DNA of 64,000 nt from Unio delphinus (Eukaryota > Mollusca > Bivalvia > Unionida > Unionidae): NCBI GenBank assembly GCA_029339505.1, contig JAQISU010000071.1, positions 1,798,001 to 1,862,000 of the forward strand. Direction: 5' to 3'. The notes below the pieces were generated by a model, which did no database searches, had not been told where the DNA came from, and worked only from the letters and a program-made list of their open reading frames with translations. The translations under genes were made by a program, and so were the position numbers. Shown here piece by piece: positions 23,166 to 35,240 of this stretch (position 1 is its first letter; every line of letters begins with the position of its first letter).

Positions 23166-24189
23166 CACACTGAAAAACAATTTTGAATAGCAGATGATGT
23201 CCTAGAAAATCAAAAGGTGTACAAATGTATTTTAAATTCAATTTTCTTAATTGCTTTGAGAGAAACGCGTTTAGTTTATCTAATTTTCGAAAGTTAAACA
23301 ACTTCCTTTTTTATCTTTATGTTTGTAACTTTTCCCGTCTCCGAGAGTTAACATTAAACTTTTGAAAGAAGTGTGCAAAATAGTGACACCCCTCTTAAAT
23401 TTAAAAAGGTTTCTGCTGTAGACCGTCGTGCTAAATGTCATTGTTGTCTGGTCAGCTTACGCATCTAATCTTGTGAAAAACTTAACCCAACAGCTGTAGG
23501 CTATATGTTACTAGGGCACATAGTGATGCATTATGTGGTCACCTCTCTAGTTAACGTTCGTGTCACCTCATCCGATCTCATGACTCACGCTAAACGCATA
23601 TATAAAGTTAGGGGAAACTGTATGGAAACAGGACACACGTATGTACAAAAATGAGTGTAATATGTTAAAAAGATTAGCCTTTAATGCCTAATCCAGGATT
23701 TCATTTATTTTCTCCCTTAAAGTTTTTTTTTTAATTGTTACAGTAAGCTAACAACCAGATATTGTTGACTGAACTGTTCAATATGGCATCTTTTCCATCT
23801 AATATTGATTGATTGATTTATTCCGTTTATTAGCTTTATACATATATACACATAACTACACGTATTTTGCTCTGAGTCGGCTCAAACAAAACCGAGTTTG
23901 ATGTGATTGAGGGATGCTTGATGATGAGACGTATTCATACGCCATATTACCCCATCTTAGAGCAAAACTCGAATGCGGTTATTTTTTACACTATTTGTAT
24001 GCTTTCTAAATATTTATTACATGTACTCTATGTTACGTTTTCTAAATATTTATCACATGAACCCACTTTTATGCTTTCTAAATATTATTACATACATTTT
24101 CTTTACGCTTTTCAAATATTGTTTACATACACACTATTTTAGGCTTTCTAAATATGTATCACACAAATCCTCTTTTACGCTTTTTAATG
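23166..24189. other. No gene recognised; diverged TTTCTAAATAT repeats
   Basis: Toward the right end (24000-24175) the words TTTCTAAATATTTAT and TTTACGCTTT recur about every 37 bases, forming a weak minisatellite. The earlier part is unremarkable. Confidence 0.5.
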
Positions 24190-24191
24190 TG

Positions 24192-24227
<36 letters not shown>

Positions 24228-24241
24228 AGACACACACACAC

Positions 24242-24309
<68 letters not shown>
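24190..24309. repeat. Compound (CA)n-(TA)n microsatellite
   Basis: (CA)n with two CAGACA interruptions at 24190-24242 passes into a pure TA tract at about 24247-24308. Confidence 0.97.
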
Positions 24310-24311
<2 letters not shown>

Positions 24312-26075
24312 TGAGAGGGTGACTTCTTCCGTATATTTACTACGAGTTTTACTTATTCAGTTTCTTTTGCACAGAGAATGAGTCATTTCGTATATTTTCT
24401 AAGAGATTGAGTCATTTCGTATATTTGCTAAGATTTCATGTCACTCCGTATATTTGCTAATACATTACGTCATTTAATAATTGTGCTCAGAAATTTATTT
24501 ATTCCGTGTATTTGCTAAACAAATTATTTATTCCTTATTTGCTAACAAAATGTGTCATTCCGTGTATTTAGTAATAAATAGACTGGGGCATTATCGTCTA
24601 CTTGCTGAGATAATGACTTCTTCCGTATATTTCTTGAAAAATTGTGTCATTTCATGTATTTGCTCAGACAATATTTTTCTATATAATTGCTAAGAGATTG
24701 TGTCATTCCGTACATTTGCTAAGATATTGTATTGGGTCACTCAGTGTATTTGCTAAGATATTGTATTGGGTCGTTCCGTATATCTGCTAAGTTATTGTGT
24801 CATTCCGTATATTTGCTAAGATATTGTATTTTTTCATTTCGTATATTTCAAAAGATTTTAAGTCATTCCGTATATTTGCTAAGATATTGGGACAATCTGT
24901 ATATTTGCTTAGATATTTGTTCATTTCGTATATTTGCGTTGATACTTGGTCATTTCGTATATTTGCTAAGATATTGGGTCATTCCGTATATTCGCTAAAA
25001 GACTGTATTATTAAGTATAATTGCTAATATACTGTATCATTCCGTATAATTACTAAGATATTGGATCATTCCGTATATTTGTTGATATATTGGGTAATTC
25101 CGTATATTTGCTAAGATATTGTATTGGGTCATTTCGTATATTTGCTAAGATATAGTGTCATTCTGTGTATTGGCTAAGATATTGTATTGGGTCATTTCGT
25201 ATATTTCCAAAGAATTTCTGTCATTCGGTATATTTGCTAAGATATTGGGACATTCCGTATATTTGCTTAGATATTTGTTCATTTCGTATATTTGCGTTGA
25301 TACTTGGTCATTTCGTATATTTGCTAAGATATTGGGTCATTCCGTATCTTCGCTAAAAGACTGTATTATTAAGTATAATTGCTAATATACTGTATCATTC
25401 CGTATAATTGCTAAGATATTGGATCATTCCGTATATTTGTTGATATATTGGGTAATTCCGTATATTTGCTAAGATATTGTATTGGGTCATTTCGTATATT
25501 TGCTAAGATATAGTGTCATTCTGTGTATTGGCTAAGATATTGTATTGGGTCATTTCGTATATTTCCAAAGAATTTCTGTCATTCCGTATATTTGCTAAGA
25601 TATTGGGACATTCCGTATATTTGCTTAGATATTTGTTCATTTCGTATATCTGCTTAGATACTTGGTCATTTTGTATATTTGCTAAGATATTGGGTCATTC
25701 CGTATATTCGCTAAAAGACTGTATTATTAAGTATAATTGCTAATATTCTGTATCATTCCGTATAATTGCTAAGATATTGGATCATTCCGTATTTCGCTAA
25801 GAGACTGTATCATTAAGTATATTTGCTAAGATATTAGGTCGTTCCGTATATTTGCTTAGATTTGGGAGCATTCTGTATATTCGCTAAAAGACTGTATCAT
25901 TAAGTATAATTGCTAACATATTGGTCATTCCGTATAATTGCTAAGATATTGCATTGGGTCATTCCATATCTTTGCTAAGATATTGGGTCATTCCATTTAT
26001 ATGCTAATATATTGGGTCGTTAAGTATATTTGCTATGCTATTTGAGTTATTTCGTATATTTGTTAACAGACCAAT
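24310..26075. repeat. 30-bp minisatellite with a 358-bp higher-order repeat
   Basis: The basic unit is about 30 bp (core TTCCGTATATTTGCTAAGAT followed by ATTGGGTCA), repeated with variation over 1.75 kb. Superimposed is a longer period: characteristic blocks at about 24797, 25155 and 25513 are 358 bp apart and nearly identical, including rare variants such as TTCTGTGTATTGGCTAAG and TTTCCAAAGAATTTCTG. The unit length is a multiple of three, so several frames stay open and encode repeated Ser-Phe-Arg-Ile-Phe-Ala-Lys-Ile-Leu peptides. I regard these as non-genic. Confidence 0.92.
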
Positions 26076-27015
26076 ACCTTCAGCACATTGAATAAGAGTT
26101 TAGGATAAATCAGACAGACAGAATTTAAGAAAATACGTTCGAAATTAATTTTGACTGTTAAGAGATAATTGCACCGTTAGTGACAAAACAACTTTGAAAA
26201 TCAACAATAAAGACCATATTATATCAAAATAAATTCACTTATTGTTTCAAATGATACAACGCTTTACAATGTTCAATAGTTATATTCCAATCAGTTACCT
26301 ACATAATCATGTATGTTGCACGAAAAGTGTAATCAAGATTGTATTTTTAAAATAGTCACTTGATAAGTGAAAGGAATTGTATGAATAAGGGCAATCAGAA
26401 TAGATTGTTCATTTGTTAATTATTTTTTTTAAAGTATTGTCTATAAAGGAAGATCGATGGAAGTGTTATGTATATTTAATTGGTTTTGTGTGATTGACCT
26501 GTGTCCATAATTGATAGTATGACTTTGGGCCTACATGCCTTGTATCATGTAGGGCAAACACATAGCCTTGATAAAGCCTTGATTCTGGCTTGAGAATTGC
26601 TTAGAAATTACTCTTGCTTATGAGTTTGTTGGTGGAAATCCTGGTTCTTGTGTTTTGTTTTACGTTTTACGTTTTTATTTAACTTAATGTAAACAAAACT
26701 TTTAATTCTTATCTTAGCATCAGTCTTCAAAAGAATCATTTTTAGTTGTGTTTCAGGTAATATTGACAAGTTTTATTTATCTAAATTATTCAGTGTCATT
26801 ACGAAATACTTATAGAATTTAGGACTAAATTACATTGTTAGAATTTGTATTTATTCATTCAAGGACATTTTGGAGTTATCATTTTGATTCATTAGTACTG
26901 GTGGCACATTAGCAAGTTGAAAAACGCAGGCATATCAGCACTTTCAAAATTGGAATTAATTCATAACACTACTGGAATTTATAAGGAATACACGATTCTA
27001 CTGGACTTGTGAACG
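26076..27015. other. No gene recognised
   Basis: AT-rich unique-looking sequence. A small inverted repeat (CCTACATG...CATGTAGG) occurs near 26530-26553. Nothing else stands out. Confidence 0.5.
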
Positions 27016-27019
27016 AACT

Positions 27020-27262
27020 TTTACAGACTTATAAAAATGGTACGAACAGCTGCCTAGCTTGGCGCTCAACATTAAGATGTTAATGTTAGGACTGGTCGGT
27101 CTGGTGTTAGGATAATGTGAATGGGTTAGACATTATGATACATGTCTAAAACATGATACCCCAATGATAGACTACACTATAAACTGTCACACTGCTGACA
27201 TCTTAGCGATATGACTGGAAAATTGCTAAAGCCACATTAAAAATCCAAACACACACACATAT
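27020..27262 (+). mobile_element. SINE copy lacking the tRNA head
   Basis: This copy aligns with 915-1164: the ACAGCTGC, TTGGCGCT-AACATTAAGA, CTGGTxTTAGGATAAT, ACATGTC and CTGTCACACTGC blocks occur in the same order, and it ends in a CA-rich tail. The tRNA-like promoter part is missing, as expected for 5' truncation during retroposition. Confidence 0.75.
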
Positions 27263-27704
27263 AACTTTTAAGACTAATTGTGATTTATTTTTTCAATTCT
27301 GTAGTTCTTTTAAATTTTCACTTTGTATTCAATAGAAATACATTACTTGTTATATTTTACTATCTTTGTTGGTTTCTTCTTTTTTTTTCTTTCTTTTTGT
27401 TAATAAATTTAAGTCCCCATAGTCGTAACAGACGATATAAAAAAGTTGGACCAATAAAAATTAAATCATTTGTAAATACAGGATCAAAAAATATTGCCAA
27501 GAAACTTGAAACCAGATCAACGACATTTTAAACGTTCGTTTACAGGACTCAAACGTAAGCTGAAAGTAAAACAAGACACTTTATATCTGTTTTCAAATGA
27601 TTTTCTATTTTATCTAGTTTATCAACATGTTACATATTTTTAAAATCTTTAACTCTTATCTTTTCTTACAGTAGGACAGCATGTTAAATTGTTTGAAAGT
27701 GTTT

Positions 27705-27865
27705 ATTTGAAGTTGTTTTGTATCTTATATGTTTTCAGCATGTTTTTATGTTATCCAACTTCATGAGTTTTTTTTTTCTTATCCGTACTGTAGTCATAGC
27801 ATTATAGATGCTGTAAAACGCTTACAGCTTCTAAAGATTAGGCGATATACAAAATCCTCGTTATA

Positions 27866-27901
<36 letters not shown>

Positions 27902-27905
27902 TTCC
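27705..27905 (+). mobile_element. LINE 3' UTR fragment with (ATT)n tail
   Basis: Contains TTTTGTATCTTATATGTTTT, then the TGTAAAACGCTTACAGCTTC-like motif, GATTAGGCGATATACAAAATCC and an ATT repeat tail (about 27866-27902). It matches the 3' ends at 16330-17470, 29375-29645 and 55055-55935. Confidence 0.85.
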
Positions 27906-28228
27906 TAATGAGTTTTGTATAATTTTTTTTTTATTTATCGAATCGGTACAAATATACAGCCTAGAGTTGACATGCTGCTATACCATAATGCATTCATACA
28001 TCTAATCTATCCATCCATCGATACATCCATCAATACATATTGTTCAAAAGACATTTACAAAGAAGTTTCTCAGCTGGAATCATTCTAGGAGGCAAAGTTT
28101 AATGGACCAGAGGATCTCTATTAATCAACAGCTAGCATTGAGCTTCAATTAGATGCTCGTTCTCAAAATGTTACGATATGATAATACACGGGCTGATGAT
28201 CTATATGTAAACATTAATAGGTTTGTAA
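27906..28228. other. No gene recognised
   Basis: Unique-looking AT-rich sequence with an ATCCATC-rich patch near 28005-28035. Confidence 0.45.
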
Positions 28229-28229
28229 C

Positions 28230-28310
<81 letters not shown>

Positions 28311-28332
28311 GTGTGTGTGTGTGTGTGTGTGG
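28229..28332. repeat. Compound (TA)n-(GT)n microsatellite
   Basis: About 78 bases of TA alternation followed by about 26 bases of GT alternation. Confidence 0.97.
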
Positions 28333-28639
28333 TCTTATTTTATGTCACTATTATTGTGCTAAATGGATTTAGCTCAGGAAAGGTCTGTCGTAGGTGCATA
28401 ATGAGCTATCCAAGAGGGATTCATTCGCTTGTTGTCTGTTGTGGGCCAAATCTACAGTATGTTTATGGCAGATGTTTGTATTTTGTGTGAATGTGAATGC
28501 CATGCGTATGATAAATTCGAGGTGACACTTACATCATATATTTCTACACAAGAACACGTACATGTAAAATGGATGATGTTTCATAGATAATAACATCAAC
28601 AAAACGTATTTATGAATGTTTGAGGCCTGCAAAATTCAG

Positions 28640-29235
28640 TCTTTTCCGGATATTTTCGGTTTAGGTAGAACAAGAATGTATTTATTGTGCTCATGCAAGA
28701 AACTCACAGTAGAAAGACCGATGACATACATTGGGGTTCTGAATGGGGGATACAACTAGTAATAGTTATGTTGTCTCAATATTCTTTAGAAATACTTTCA
28801 AATTTGTGATCCACAGAGAGAGACGTGACAGTCAGAGGAGATTTATTATGTTAAATATTACAATTAAAGGAAATAGAATAACTTTTGTGAATTTTTATGG
28901 TTACGACAGTGATAATGCTAGGAGTTTTTTTAGAAATCGTAAAAGAAGAAATTTGAGTATTTGAGAACATCAATTATAAGGTGAAGCTGTTGGAATGATG
29001 TTCAAGACCTAGATTTGGATATTTACTGCATTTTACGTGATAAACATCAATGTAGACCTGGAGACACAAACGTCCCCTGAAACAAAGCACATCATTTTAC
29101 TTTATTGTACTTATGATATTTACATAAATATGTCATACTGACTTATCTCAGCAGGGCTGATCATTCAGACATTGTTTTGACTGTGACTTTGCATTACTGT
29201 CCAGGGAGAAAGAATATTGGGAAATGTCATGCTCA
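28640..29235 (+). mobile_element. LINE endonuclease-domain fragment (L1/Tx1-like)
   Basis: Translation at 28743-28964 gives FVIHRERRDSQRRFIMLNIT followed by IKGNRITFVNFYGYDSDNA. This is the strand pair and NxYG/YAPN region of the APE-type endonuclease of non-LTR retrotransposons. Downstream, YLSRADHSDIVLTVTLHY (about 29143-29200) corresponds to the terminal SDH motif region of the same domain, followed by a G-R-K-N-I-G-K-C-H-A-Q-L-L-K segment like the W-K-x-N-x-x-L-L that follows in L1/Tx1 elements. Upstream, ETHSRKTDDIHWGSEWG (about 28697-28748) fits the catalytic Q/E-E-T-H segment. Frame breaks and missing parts make it a fragment without the reverse transcriptase. Confidence 0.7.
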
Positions 29236-29263
29236 ACTGTTAAAAAGTGTATAACTTATACTG

Positions 29264-29354
<91 letters not shown>
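29264..29354. repeat. (AT)n microsatellite
   Basis: About 90 bases of pure TA alternation immediately before a LINE 3' fragment. Confidence 0.98.
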
Positions 29355-29357
<3 letters not shown>

Positions 29358-29374
29358 ATAAACTATATAATTAA

Positions 29375-29645
29375 ACAGGAATTGCCCATTGAAATTAGAC
29401 ACAAAGACACAATGGTCCCTTTTAAGAGTGCTCTTAAGACTCACCTGTTTCGACTGCAGGAACAAACTTAGCGACCTAATCATGTTTTGTATCTTATATG
29501 TTTTCAGCATGTTTTTATGTTTTCCAATTTCATTGTTTTTGTCATTTGTTGTTCTGTAGTGTAGTCATATCATTATTGATGGTGTAAAGCGCTTAGAGCT
29601 TCGAAAGATTAGACGCTATACAGAGTCCTCATTATTATTATAAGA
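29375..29645 (+). mobile_element. LINE 3' end fragment (CR1/L2-like)
   Basis: Starts with the coding end (LPIEIRHKDTMVPFKSALKT followed by H-L-F-R-L-Q-E-Q-T) and continues through the 3' UTR words TGTAAAGCGCTTAGAGCTTC and GACGCTATACAGAGTCC to an ATT-rich end. Similarity to 17110-17345 and 55690-55930 is high. The 5' truncation point abuts the (AT)n tract. Confidence 0.88.
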
Positions 29646-30064
29646 TGGGTTAAAGGACTACTGGCAAAAGAGGACGGCGCGTGACAGAACCGGTATTCAC
29701 GTTACATCTAAAATGCCAAATCATTGAAAACTACCATAAAATCCAAGAGGATAAAATCATGAACTTGCACAAAGAACACTCGCCAAACTTTGTTTTACAA
29801 AGACCAGTACAAAAGGCATACACTGACTGCTAAGCAATAAACGTGCATATAAAATAAGGAGTGGTTTGCAATTTATTGTCCGGCGTAATTTTGTACTACG
29901 GAATGTCATAAAATTTAGGCCTCTCTGGATAATTTCGTAACGTGACATCCCTTCTTCCTATTGTAAGGTAGATAAATGTGTCTGAAAAGCATGAGACTTG
30001 TGTTGATAAATTCACACTGAAACTAAATCTGCAATTTGTTAGGCTTCAAAATGGGTTGACTTGT
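29646..30064. other. No gene recognised
   Basis: No motifs or repeats seen. Confidence 0.5.
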
Positions 30065-30345
30065 TTTTACTGCCTGTCACATTTAGAATAGCATTGGAGT
30101 TCTAATGTTTAACTTTGGCTGCCTGTCACATTTAGAATAGCATTGGAGTTCTAATGTTTAACTTTGGCTGCCTTTCACAGTTAGACTAGCATTGGAGTTC
30201 TAATGTTTAACTTTGGCTGCCTTTCACAGTTAGACTAGCATTGGCGTTCTAATGCTTAACTTTGGCTGCCTGTCACATTTAGAATAGCATTGGAGTTGTA
30301 ACGTTTAACTTTGTCTGCCTTTCAAATTTAGAATAGCATTGATTA
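30065..30345. repeat. 49-bp minisatellite, about 5.5 copies
   Basis: Unit core GCATTGGAGTTCTAATGTTT followed by AACTTTGGCTGCC. Copies differ by a few substitutions (CTTTCACAGTTAGACTAG versus CTGTCACATTTAGAATAG), with adjacent pairs most alike. Confidence 0.92.
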
Positions 30346-31088
30346 AAAGACTGCTAATTGTCTGTAAAACCACTGAACTTTTACATGCATAAGGCCCATA
30401 CTACTAATTGTGTTGTTTCAGCCGCCTTGTCACAGGCACATCTTCAAAGCAGATCGTTAGTACTTCAAAGATGAACGTAAAAAGTGGGGTTTGGGTATTG
30501 CTGGTTCAGTGTAAAAGCCATCATTTGTACAAAACATTAACCTAAATGCCTTCATTAAGGTATGCTTTCCACAAGCTCATTGGCTTTGATTTTATTTGTA
30601 TCCTCAATATACAAAATGGTCAGTTCTGCATTAAATCTTAGTACGAAAATTCAACAAAACAAAAGTTTTTCTGTGAGACCTTAGAGACTGACTATTAACA
30701 TTGGAAAAGAGGGCTTTTCTTATAAACCAGATTAATCTTGTTCGACTACATCAAGAATCAATTTTATCAACTAATGTGATGGATATAAGTTATTTGTCTC
30801 TTTAAAAATCAATACAAGAATATTGTCCAAGCCATTAGGGGATGGATTTGTCTTCTTTAAACATACCCCCTTAACCCCTCGTCCCAAATGTATTTAATCC
30901 CAGCTGTTATACAAAATGAACATACTGCCAAATCCAACAATTTCTCTGACACATCTATGAACTGACGACTCAAGCGTCAGCAGCGATTGCTGATAAAACC
31001 TAACTTACCACACACGCCTTAGGAACGACGATTTAACTTTTCAGAGTAGGTGTGAATGGGAAACCATGCATTTTCTTCCGAGTCGGGA
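30346..31088. other. No gene recognised
   Basis: No convincing coding or repeat signal. Confidence 0.5.
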
Positions 31089-31335
31089 TATTTTTTTTCT
31101 TTTAGTTCAAGATATTTGGTGTGTTAAGCTAAATATTCTTATTATAATTAGTTATTTTACTTCAAGACAATTGTGTGCTATTTTAAATATACTTATTTTA
31201 ACTAGGTATTTCGCTTCAAGATACTTGTGTGTTAAGGAAGATATTCTTATTATAATTAGTTATTTTACTTCTCTAAACTTATGTGTTAATGTAAATATAC
31301 TGAATATAATTAGTTCTTTTCTTTTCTCCTTAAAC
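31089..31335. repeat. 54-bp minisatellite, about 4 copies
   Basis: Unit with TTATTATAATTAGTTATTTT followed by ACTTC, a variable part, then TTGTGTGxTA. The period is a multiple of three, so one plus-strand frame (31066-31347) stays open across it. The repetitive Ile/Leu-rich product is not a recognised protein. Confidence 0.75.
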
Positions 31336-31985
31336 TCAGAGCCATAATATTTTTACGCTATTTGAGAATTGCAAGTTTTTGTTTTTAAATAAAAACGCAA
31401 GCCCTTCGCCCACCCACCCACCCACCCCCGAAAGTTAATTATCTTATAAACATGTAGAGCCTACATTATTTTATAGATTTAGTTAAAATATTAAGGACTG
31501 ACATTATGAAATGTGTACATTAAACTCATTGTCGTAAGGACTTTACTGAAAATTTCATCGACAAATTCTAGAACATATGAACATGAATACACTATTGAAA
31601 TGGACTGGATTCGGAAGTAAAGTTCTTCTGCAATGGGGTAAGCTGCATGTATAAAATTGTATACTTGTGGTTTCTTTATTTACTTTGAGTACACTTGGAG
31701 AACTAGCGGTTAAATAACTAATGTCCGGACAAAGTTATTTTTGAATAGAAGCAACATTATTTATGTCACAATCGTGGTTGATGGGAAAGTAGGGTAACAA
31801 TGTTCAATAACTGGAGACAAGGATTGCAAATGTTGTTTCATTCAACGTGCAGATGATTGCCAGTATGACGTCAGGGCTGGGAAGATGTGTAAACAAGGCG
31901 ATCCGAAACTAACAACGTCTCCAAAAACATAGATTGACCTTTATAACTCGATCTGTTTGAGTCGAAGGATGATTGTGGGGTAATA
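31336..31985. other. No gene recognised; short (CCCA)n patch
   Basis: A CCCACCCACCCACCC patch lies at about 31410-31427. The rest is unremarkable. Confidence 0.5.
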
Positions 31986-31989
31986 TAAA

Positions 31990-32325
31990 GGACTTTGATT
32001 TTATATTAATCACTTTGGAGTAACGAACTTTGATTTTATATTAATCACTTTGGAGTAACGAACTTTGATTTTATATTAATCACTTTGGAGTAACGAACTT
32101 TGATTTTATATTAATCACTTTGGAATAACGAACTTTGATTTTATATTAATCACTTTGGAGTAACGAACTTTGATTTTATATTAATCACTTTGGAGTAACG
32201 AACTTTGATTTTAATGCTGTTATACTGGCTCTTCACCATACTAATTTTATATTAATCACTTTGGAGTAACGAACTTTGATTTTAATGCTGTTATACTGGC
32301 TCTTCACCATACTAATTTTCAAAGA
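31990..32325. repeat. 35-bp minisatellite passing into a 70-bp duplication
   Basis: About 6.5 near-identical copies of a 35-bp unit (TAACGAACTTTGATTTTATA then TTAATCACTTTGGAG) occupy 31990-32215. The array then gains an extra segment (ATGCTGTTATACTGGCTCTT then CACCATACTAA) that is itself duplicated, ending at about 32325. Very low divergence indicates recent expansion. Confidence 0.95.
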
Positions 32326-34839
32326 AGTCTCACAGATGGTATATTATTGTTGTCTGAGGTACGTTTACGTTAGTATTGCTACAGATGTAATTTTGTCATT
32401 ATGTTATATATTTTCTTTTCAGTGATTAGTTTTATCTATCTAAGTTTGTCAAAAGAATGTCTTGAAATCATTGACCAATCATTACAATTTATTTACATTT
32501 TTTACAAGTTTAGCCACTACAACATTTTCGAGAATTTCGCACACAAAAGCAAAACAATGAATTCCTCAGAAAATGCTTTTCAAGAATAGGCATATGGTAC
32601 AATTATGACAACCAATTATCGTCGAACATTTTATATCGCATAATGAGAAAAGCTTTTGACTCTCAAATCGGATACAGCTAATTTGAATTTTCCTCTCTCA
32701 ACATTTATTTTTGGTAAAAATATAGACAGTGATGTGTATTTTTTAGTTAACGGGTCGCAATATATTGCAAAATGTATCTGATATTAAACCAATCCATATA
32801 TATGCCTCAGACGCGGTCGCATAGAGAAGTGTATATACACTTTAGAATTAGTTGCACTGACTCCCAGTGTATGTAAAACTATATATTACAATTTTTATAA
32901 AACGGAACAATGTATTCTTTAGTTGAGTCAAAGTTTGGCTGTCGTGGAGAAAACTTGCCCATAATCGCAATTCTGACTGGCTGTTTTCTCCATGGCAATA
33001 GCCGACAGAGTAATCAACAAGTCAAGCTTGACACATGATTCACTAAGTATCGCTTTTTATTTGACTGTACAGAAGGCATTTAGCTTTTAACTCCGTGCGT
33101 CATGAGATCAGCAGATATGTATTAGGTTTTTAACCATTTGCTTCACACCGGTCGAATAAAAAAGTTCATCTGCTTTAACAATAACATTGTCAATGCAAGA
33201 AGTGTTATATACCCTTCAAACTCTCCGAGTCGGTTTTGTAACCCAGCCTTTAAGTAAACCTAGTGTTTGCTTAATACTGACACAGATACAGCCTCTCCTC
33301 TAACTTAGACGAAATAGTACTTCAACTTTTTCCATGACATATGCAAGTTGAATACGAAGAGATATAAAAAAAAAACATAAACATATAACATGTCAGATCT
33401 AAATGAATCGTTTCCTTTATGTCGTTTAGGATACCGGACTTTCCAATTAAGATATTTACATCTGATGAAATATCTGTCTACTCTGAATGAACATTTATAT
33501 ATATCTTCTATATTTAGAAACTAGTAAGTCGCCGATATACTTTACTAGTCATAATAGTAATGACAACTGCTGGAAAATGTGTGCAAATAACGACTGTTTA
33601 TAACATTCCTTTTTGGACACACTTTTTTGCAATACACTGACATAGTATCGCAGAAACGCATGGAAATTGAGACCCTTCGGAAAATAATGTTAGTCATCAA
33701 TGTACTTTTATTACATTTTAACTAAAGTTGAACTTCTTCGTACTTTTTGAATATATTAGTTGTTGGTTTATCTGAAGGTAAGGGAACTACTATACCATAC
33801 TGATACTTACGGACAAAATTGGCAGACCTGAAATGAACATATTAAATTTGAACAGTTTGAGAGGCTTCAAGCGAATTGTGTCAGCTAATTTTAATCTTAA
33901 CTGTAACGTAGAATCTACTTTGCTTAATTTATTCTAGATCATAATAGAGAATGTTTAATTTGGGAAGACATTTTGGAAAAGTATAATTACGTTAAGTCAG
34001 CCAAAATGTTTTGCTTTTCTGTCAGCTACGCAACCCGCATCTGGAGGTTTCAGCTATGCCCTATAACCCTGCGATGTGTACCAAATTTGGCAAATTATGT
34101 CCAGTCGCTCAATTAAATTATGCAAATAAATGCAACTTGGAAGATAAAAATACGAATTTATATTTAAATTTAAAACAAATATTATCACAAACGTATTAAA
34201 CCAATATTTAGCATTAGTCATAGCGAAAACTATAATTTCCTCGAATCATTTCAGGATTTGTTGTAAAAATTGTGAAATTTGCATGGTATGTCTTGATAGA
34301 AAGGACGTACCTTCTGGCATTAACAAAACCTACAGATATGTTGCTATGCTTTATCACTTTGAGAGAATTACACTGATAGAAAACCTGACAATACACACCA
34401 TCGGCAAAAACAGAAATACTAAGAATAATTATGATAATTTTATTAACGAGGGACTGATTGCAAAGTAGTAATGTTAGAAGTGTTTAGTACTGTATCTTCC
34501 CCCCCCCCCCCATTTATCAGTTTAATTCCCGGTTGCACCATGAGCGCACATCGAATGACAGTGCTCCGATTTCATCGAAATCAAGCCAGAGACTCTGACT
34601 AATTAGGAATTTATAATTGTACTGTGTACAAAAATTAATGTTCATGTCAAATCTTCTTGTTGGCATAGAGAATGTTGCTTAGGATATGTATTCTTAAGAA
34701 ATACCTTGTCATGATGACGGAAGTTAAATATTTCTATAGGTAATGATTTTAAAGCATAACACATCATAAATTAAATCCTTAAGTGTCAACTACTACCTCA
34801 TCATTACTTCTGTGATGAAGAACCGGAAATGGCAGATGT
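32326..34839. other. No gene recognised
   Basis: Unique-looking AT-rich sequence with a C run at about 34498-34510. Short frames at 32401-32589, 34011-34199 and 34283-34468 have no motif. Confidence 0.5.
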
Positions 34840-35240
34840 TCTCAATATGCGTCAACAACTTCTATGGCATCGCATGACAATTAGTATTTCCTGTTCATTA
34901 CCCACAAATGTAGTTTTAGTCTGTTTTAGAACATTTTCCTCCCATTTTGGTGCTGATAGAAGAGTTATAGTTATTTAATTTTCGTAGGGTAGTGGTTTTC
35001 TGTGTGTATTTCGGCGACAGTGCACAGTGAGTAATAAGTCCTTGGTGATGATCCGGAAGTGAAATCTGTGTTCTCTTTACAGGCTGTTCTGTTTACAGTG
35101 TAGCTCTCAAAACATGCAGGTCAACTCTTGACACGAACATCACCGTCAAGTCATCTTTGACGGTATTTTTAGATTAAAAATGTGTTTGGTATTGATTGTC
35201 ACACTGTGGAAAGGTCAGTACTGGGATATAAATGTAGAGA
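34840..35240 (+). mobile_element. Dispersed repeat copy
   Basis: Same family as 20255-20570 (inverted) and the split copy around the LTR element. Contains CCCACAAATGTAGTTxTAGT, CATTTTGGTGCTGATAGAAG, CGACAGTGCACAGTGAGTAA and TTGGTGATGATCC in the conserved order. No open frame of note. Confidence 0.75.

Noticed and set aside
24154..25743. A series of plus-strand frames with repeated SFRIFAKILGHSVYLLRY-like peptides
   Set aside because: They follow the 30-bp minisatellite period, which is a multiple of three. There is no start context, no signal or domain, and all frames show similar repetition.
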